In this document: positions 60,391 to 64,000 of the stretch, one piece after another
Numbering within the stretch: the stretch's first letter is position 1
Layout of the letters: each line of letters begins with the position of its first letter
Assembly (NCBI RefSeq): GCF_044326205.1
Contig: NZ_JBIRCY010000040.1
Coordinates: 1 to 64,000, forward strand
DNA length: 64,000 bases
Source of the DNA: Kumtagia sp044326205
Lineage (GTDB): Bacteria; Pseudomonadota; Alphaproteobacteria; Rhizobiales; Rhizobiaceae
Direction of reading: 5' to 3'
The notes under the pieces: generated by a model
The model's database searches: none
Told to the model about the DNA's origin: nothing
The model's input: the letters and a program-made list of their open reading frames with translations, nothing else
Position numbers and translations under genes: made by a program

Positions 60391-60660
60391 ATGTGGCTCA
60401 TACTGACCCGAAAGGACATGGCTGAGGTGCTGGTGAACATGGCGCGTGTCACAGAAGCAATCCCCGGCCCGAAAATCGGCACGGTGTTCAAGTTCGGGGC
60501 AACTGAGAGCGGAGAGGTTAGGCAACTTGCCGTCTTGGATGCGATTGGCGACATCGCGGATATGCTGGGTACGCCGAAGAAACCAACGAGGGCCAAACAA
60601 GACCCGCGGTTTCCGCCTTCTTCCTACGGCCTCCGCGCGACGAAGCTAAGTCCTCTTTAG
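60391..60660 (+). CDS. hypothetical protein
   Basis: The 89-residue protein (MWLILTRKDMAEVLVNMARV, GPKIGTVFKFGATESGEVRQ) has a mixed fold and a disordered basic tail. AAGGGA stands upstream of the ATG. No family is recognised. Confidence 0.5.
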   Translation: MWLILTRKDMAEVLVNMARVTEAIPGPKIGTVFKFGATESGEVRQLAVLDAIGDIADMLGTPKKPTRAKQDPRFPPSSYGLRATKLSPL

Positions 60661-60779
60661 TAGTGTCCAGCCAACCCGTCGCAGCGCCGCTCAGCGTATC
60701 GATGTGCTTTTCTTACCATGGCAGCAATAAATGCCCGCCATCTCAAACGCCACGAATGCTCTGATCGCAACCGCCACCA

Positions 60780-61058
60780 CTAAGCCGGCGACGAGGAGTG
60801 TGATGAGGAAGGATGAGCCGTCCATCCCATTGTGACTTGCCAACCATCCTCAAAGTGAGCTTCACCTCGATAAATGATATCGTCGGTGTCGTCCCTTACC
60901 GCCACAGCAAAAGCCGACTCCACCGGTGCCTCTTCTAACAATTTTGTAAGCTTTCGAACGGCCTCCCGCACCGCTGCATCGGGATTCACATACTCGATAC
61001 CAAAACGATCGAGGTGTGTAACACCATCACGGGTAACGTCGAAATGGAACTTTGGCAC
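60780..61058 (-). CDS. DUF6894-like small protein
   Basis: The 92-residue protein starts at a GTG: MPKFHFDVTRDGVTHLDRFG, then IEYVNPDAAVREAVRKLTKL. This opening matches the DUF6894 pattern common in rhizobia (aromatic-rich strand, D-x-x-G, then a helix). A Ser-rich tail follows. Function is unknown. Confidence 0.7.
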   Translation of the reverse strand: MPKFHFDVTRDGVTHLDRFGIEYVNPDAAVREAVRKLTKLLEEAPVESAFAVAVRDDTDDIIYRGEAHFEDGWQVTMGWTAHPSSSHSSSPA

Positions 61059-61093
61059 GGCTCTCTATCCGCTACTGAGTAGGATGCTACTTT

Positions 61094-61564
61094 TCAATGA
61101 TCCGCTGTCGATGCCTCTTCGCTGTTCATGGACTGCTGGAGTTCCTCAAAGGCGACTGAAGCGACGACGTTGCCGTTTGAATCGCGTGCTCTCACCGCCC
61201 ACCCAGTCGGTGTTTCCTCTCGACTCAACGCGTCAGTCCATAAATCCTTCGCCGAGCGCATGACTTCGCCTTGCACAGCCTCCACGCTCGGAAATTCAAC
61301 CCCTGGCATCACACGGACCTCGCCCTTATCGAGGTATTCAAGGGCGAACCACTGGGGCTGCGGATGTTCGGTAAACCCCATGTTGGGCGCTTGGTGAACG
61401 GTGGCTGCCTGGATGAGAATGGCCTTTGCACGCGCTGTACACTCCTCACTGGTCTCAGGCGGCCGTGAAGTCAGAGTGACCTTGATGGACTCGCCGCCCT
61501 CTCCGCGAAGCTCCAAGCAACGATGATTTCCTTGGTCGACAACTATCGTCGCAAGGATTTCCAT
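61094..61564 (-). CDS. hypothetical protein
   Basis: The 156-residue protein starts seven bases after the stop of the upstream gene, so the two form an operon. Segments are MEILATIVVDQGNHRCLELR and TGWAVRARDSNGNVVASVAF. It has no signal peptide or recognised domain. Confidence 0.6.
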   Translation of the reverse strand: MEILATIVVDQGNHRCLELRGEGGESIKVTLTSRPPETSEECTARAKAILIQAATVHQAPNMGFTEHPQPQWFALEYLDKGEVRVMPGVEFPSVEAVQGEVMRSAKDLWTDALSREETPTGWAVRARDSNGNVVASVAFEELQQSMNSEEASTADH

Positions 61565-61571
61565 GGGCGCT

Positions 61572-61877
61572 CTATTTCTTCACATATGCGCCAGGCTGAC
61601 GGCCTGCCTTCGGCGCTTTGGCGTCCTTCGAATGCTCGGCTATCGCTGGACCGGCGCCGGACACCTTCTCGGTTGCGGGGGACGGTGTCGGCTGCCGCGA
61701 AGGTTGCTGACCCTCGGAATGTTGGGTTTTCTCATCGACATCGTCGATGGGCTCGGTAAGGCCGTAGGGTTCCTTCGGCTCGTCGCCTCGATCGCCCGTG
61801 TGAATCGGGTTGGGTCGGATATTTACGCCCGGCTTGGGTTGGCGGGCACCGGTTTCGCGATTGTTATCGTCTTCCAT
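61572..61877 (-). CDS. hydrophilic low-complexity protein
   Basis: The 101-residue protein is Pro/Glu/Asp/Lys-rich and likely disordered (GARQPKPGVNIRPNPIHTGD, EGQQPSRQPTPSPATEK). A perfect ribosome site AGGAGGAACC lies before the ATG, which supports it as a real gene. It is first in an operon of two. Confidence 0.65.
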   Translation of the reverse strand: MEDDNNRETGARQPKPGVNIRPNPIHTGDRGDEPKEPYGLTEPIDDVDEKTQHSEGQQPSRQPTPSPATEKVSGAGPAIAEHSKDAKAPKAGRQPGAYVKK

Positions 61878-62019
61878 GGGTTCCTCCTGAGATCGGTAGG
61901 AACTGCGGAAATGTTAGCCGGTTCCCCCTCTGCAAAATGAATCACGTGCGTTCACCTAGCCGAAACGATTCCCATGCCTGACTCCCCTTGTGCGTAAGCG
62001 TTTGGAGTCAGAAGCGTCG

Positions 62020-62275
62020 ATGGAAAGAGGCTGGTGGGATGCACCGGTCCCGGTTCTGCTCGGTAGCGGCTTCACCGTGCACCACGTCAACAACAATCAC
62101 CAGGCAGCCGACATCCTCCTGAACCGCTGGCCGGCACAGGGCGGCGCTAAGCACCGTGCGGCCCGCCAGGCGGTTCTCAGCGCATATGGAGCGGGCTCAC
62201 GCTCGGATGCTGCTGGAGAAGGCACGCAAGGCGTTCTCTGAGGCCGCGAAAGAGGCGCATATCCTGTTCGGCTGA
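62020..62275 (+). pseudogene. DUF982 gene with a frameshift
   Basis: The first part from the ATG at 62020 reads MERGWWDAPVPVLLGSGFTV and LLNRWPAQGGAKHRAARQAV, typical of DUF982. After about 62185 the DUF982 ending continues in the next frame (ARMLLEKARKAFSEAAKEAH, stop at 62273-62275). Removing one base near 62185 restores one 84-residue frame. It is either a real frameshift or a sequencing error. Confidence 0.7.
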
Positions 62276-62382
62276 CTGTCACCTCCTCATTCGCTCCGCC
62301 GTCGTGTGACTCGCCTCGCCCTTCGGAACATTTGCAGTGGAAGCCTGTTTAGTTTTTGGGCACCACCACGGAGGACATTGAC

Positions 62383-62715
62383 ATGAAATTGATCTCTTCA
62401 ATCGTACTGGCAGCCTCGCTATCTCTCGCCAGCACAGCAGCATTTGCAGCATGCCCGGACACCTCAGCATCTGGCACCGATACGAACAAGACCGGCTCCA
62501 TCTCGAAGGACGGCACCCACGCGCCGTTAGAGACGCCGGACACTCAGGCCAACGCTGCAGGAAACCCCGTCGCCAAAGACGGAAACACAATGCCGCTCGC
62601 CGACCAGGAGGGGGGTGGCAACAAGGACTTAGCAACGTCCCAACAGGACGTTGAAGCACAGCAGCATGGCGACAAAACCGCCGCAGCCACGGCTGACGAA
62701 AACTGCAAAGACTAA
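62383..62715 (+). CDS. small secreted protein
   Basis: The 110-residue protein has a signal peptide (LISSIVLAASLSLASTAAFA) and a mature part that is Thr/Asp/Asn/Gly-rich with two internal motifs of the form DGxxxPL (KDGTHAPLET and KDGNTMPLAD). GGAGG precedes the ATG. It is probably periplasmic; function is unknown. Confidence 0.75.
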   Translation: MKLISSIVLAASLSLASTAAFAACPDTSASGTDTNKTGSISKDGTHAPLETPDTQANAAGNPVAKDGNTMPLADQEGGGNKDLATSQQDVEAQQHGDKTAAATADENCKD

Positions 62716-62956
62716 ATCTCCGAGTCGGCCTGCCTAAATGTGGGGAGGCCGACGCTTCTTATTTCATCCCGTCCGACGCAACTGCCGTCATTGCGATAGG
62801 CGGACGGTAGCCGGTCACCACAGGACCGAGAGCAGCCAATTTAGATTCGTATTCAGGCCGATGCAGTGCTATAATTTTCCTGTCGCCCGCACCTTCATGG
62901 CAAACGGGCGCTTGAAAGAGTCGATCACGCTTTCGCCCGACCAAGGGAGAGGCGTG

Positions 62957-63181
62957 ATGCCTTTTAGAAATATTGTAGACGCCGAGCAATTGGCGACACT
63001 AACAACAATCCTGGACGATTATTGCGAGCAGGCCGGCATCGAGGGCTCTCATCCCGCGCGCGAGCGTCTGGCCATTCGCCTTATCGCTCTGTTCACCGGT
63101 GGCATCGACAATCCCGATGACATCAGGATGGCGCTGGACGGCATCGCAAAAGATGCTCGGAGCAATATCGTCCACCTTTAG
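62957..63181 (+). CDS. small conserved hypothetical protein
   Basis: The 74-residue protein (MPFRNIVDAEQLATLTTILD, HPARERLAIRLIALFTGGID, DDIRMALDGIAKDAR) is helical with a pattern seen in rhizobial small proteins of unknown function. AGGGAGAGG before the ATG fixes the start. Confidence 0.7.
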   Translation: MPFRNIVDAEQLATLTTILDDYCEQAGIEGSHPARERLAIRLIALFTGGIDNPDDIRMALDGIAKDARSNIVHL

Positions 63182-63297
63182 TAGGGCTTCCGCAGCCTCA
63201 CGCCAGCGCCGCCGCCGTTCTCCGGGATGAACTCGACGCCGGCTTGTTCATGCCGGCCGCTCGAGGGCGTGAAGGGCGAAACGAACGGGGGCTCGGC

Positions 63298-63481
63298 ATG
63301 ACCTATATCGCGCTCACCGCCGCCATCGCTTCGCGTTCGGGTTCCTGCTGGGGATCGGCGCGGCGTGCAGCAGGCCAACCAAACCCTCGACGAGAACAAC
63401 CGCGTGCTGCTCCAGGCGCTTGGGGACAGCGTGAAGGCGCGTGCCGACCGCGAGGAGGAGCAGCGGCCCGTCCTGCATTGA
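63298..63481 (+). pseudogene. possible frameshifted small membrane/coiled-coil gene
   Basis: From the ATG at 63298, frame 1 reads MTYIALTAAIA, another frame then reads FAFGFLLGIGAA (a membrane helix), and the third reads VQQANQTLDENNRVLLQALG to a stop at 63479-63481. Joined, these give a plausible helix plus coiled coil. Two frameshifts are needed, so it may be a decayed gene or chance. Confidence 0.3.
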
Positions 63482-63599
63482 AGGAGGCGGCAAGTTGTCC
63501 ACTGCTCAGCCCGGCTGCCGAAAGGTCGCCGGGCTTATCTCTTTAGGAACGATCAGCTGAGGCCGCCGTTGAGCGTTACCCAACCACAGGAGATTTGTC

Positions 63600-63791
63600 A
63601 TGGGCAGCACGAGCGACAGGATCAAGGGCGCCGCAAATGAGGTAGCCGGAAAGGCAAAGCAAGCCGCCGGCGACGTGACCGACAACGACCGGCTGAAGGC
63701 CAAAGGCGCGGACCAGGAAGCGAAGGGGAAGGTTCAGCAGACGGTCGGAAAAGCAAAGGATGCCGTTAAGAAGACGGTCGACAAGCTATAG
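63600..63791 (+). CDS. CsbD family stress-response protein
   Basis: The 63-residue protein shows the CsbD pattern: SDRIKGAANEVAGKAKQAAG, DNDRLKAKGADQEAKGKVQQ and TVGKAKDAVKK. It is small, helical, hydrophilic and usually induced by general stress. AGGAG precedes the ATG. Confidence 0.92.
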   Translation: MGSTSDRIKGAANEVAGKAKQAAGDVTDNDRLKAKGADQEAKGKVQQTVGKAKDAVKKTVDKL

Positions 63792-63830
63792 TCCAGACAC
63801 TGCCCGGCTGCGGAGACGGACGTGGCCGGG

Positions 63831-64000
63831 CTAGTGCGTGCTTGGATCGCGCGCACCGCCTGCCGACAACTCGCCAATATATGCCGACGCATCTTTCGAC
63901 GAGTCGAATTGACGGGCCAGGACCCTGCCATCGGGCAACAATGTAATCGCCAGATAGGGCAAGCCAGTAGGCGCGCATAGACGGCGTACAGCGTGCTTTT
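63831..64000 (-). CDS. hypothetical protein, N-terminus beyond window edge
   Basis: A frame open from the right edge to a TAG at 63831-63833 encodes at least 55 residues, including GLPYLAITLLPDGRVLARQF and DSSKDASAYIGELSAG. It reads like the end of a real protein, unlike the other frames here. No family is recognised. Confidence 0.5.
   Translation of the reverse strand, partial: KHAVRRLCAPTGLPYLAITLLPDGRVLARQFDSSKDASAYIGELSAGGARDPSTH

Overview
The window looks like a chromosome segment of a high-GC alphaproteobacterium of the order Hyphomicrobiales (Rhizobiales), most like Mesorhizobium or a relative in Phyllobacteriaceae. The basis is gene content: a fused TrpE(G) behind a Trp-codon attenuator, the CtrA / ChpT / SciP cell-cycle proteins, a DUF1134 (EipA-type) envelope protein, an EF-P / EpmA pair, rhizobial small families (DUF982, DUF6894, DUF6074) and GANTC methylation sites at the ctrA promoter. 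No species call can be made from sequence reading alone.

Layout. 1-17.6 kb is ordinary metabolism: an edge-cut hypothetical gene, a GH144-type glucanase, a sugar O-acetyltransferase, an SDR, a secreted alpha/beta hydrolase, a PEP-mutase-family lyase, a secreted phytase-like esterase behind a three-repeat Pho box, an AstE/AspA-type deacylase, a diguanylate cyclase, trpL-attenuator-trpE(G), a CDF metal exporter, a BNR-repeat protein paired with a MoaD/ThiS-like protein, an AbrB-type membrane protein and a DUF2156 protein. 17.7-22.7 kb holds a toxin-antitoxin pair, a leucine leader peptide with competing hairpins before leuA, a phosphoesterase and a NUDIX hydrolase. 22.86-25.45 kb is one AT-rich foreign-looking gene that fuses an HD domain to a GHKL (Hsp90-like) ATPase. 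25.7-29.2 kb has two tandem metallo-beta-lactamase-fold genes facing an ECF41 sigma factor operon whose promoter matches the ECF41 consensus.

29.5-47.1 kb is core again: glutathionyl-hydroquinone reductase, GNAT, SDR, HugZ-like protein, ArsR regulator, SpoU methyltransferase, a membrane-anchored coiled-coil protein, then the cell-cycle cluster (eipA, chpT, a single-domain response regulator, ctrA, fliJ-like), a pqiA-like gene, an HxlR/MDR pair, efp/epmA, sciP with a CtrA box, mnmA and a Gfo/Idh/MocA oxidoreductase.

47.58 kb is tRNA-Met(CAT). Its last 48 bases are repeated at 59,454-59,501, just after a tyrosine integrase, so 47,656-59,501 is an integrated element of 11.85 kb. It carries a capsid-like gene and a P27-type small-terminase-like gene but no recognisable large terminase, portal or tail gene, plus a long chain of overlapping small genes, a candidate replication gene and a divergent integrase operon. 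This resembles a phage satellite or a reduced prophage. Its cargo position is filled by a 1114-residue protein with a calcineurin-type phosphoesterase, a P-loop module whose Walker A lacks the lysine, and helical (TPR-like) repeats. That protein and the HD-GHKL protein are the two best candidates for undescribed defence systems.

59.5-64 kb is a loose set of small rhizobial accessory genes, including one frameshifted DUF982 gene, a CsbD-type gene and a gene cut by the right edge.
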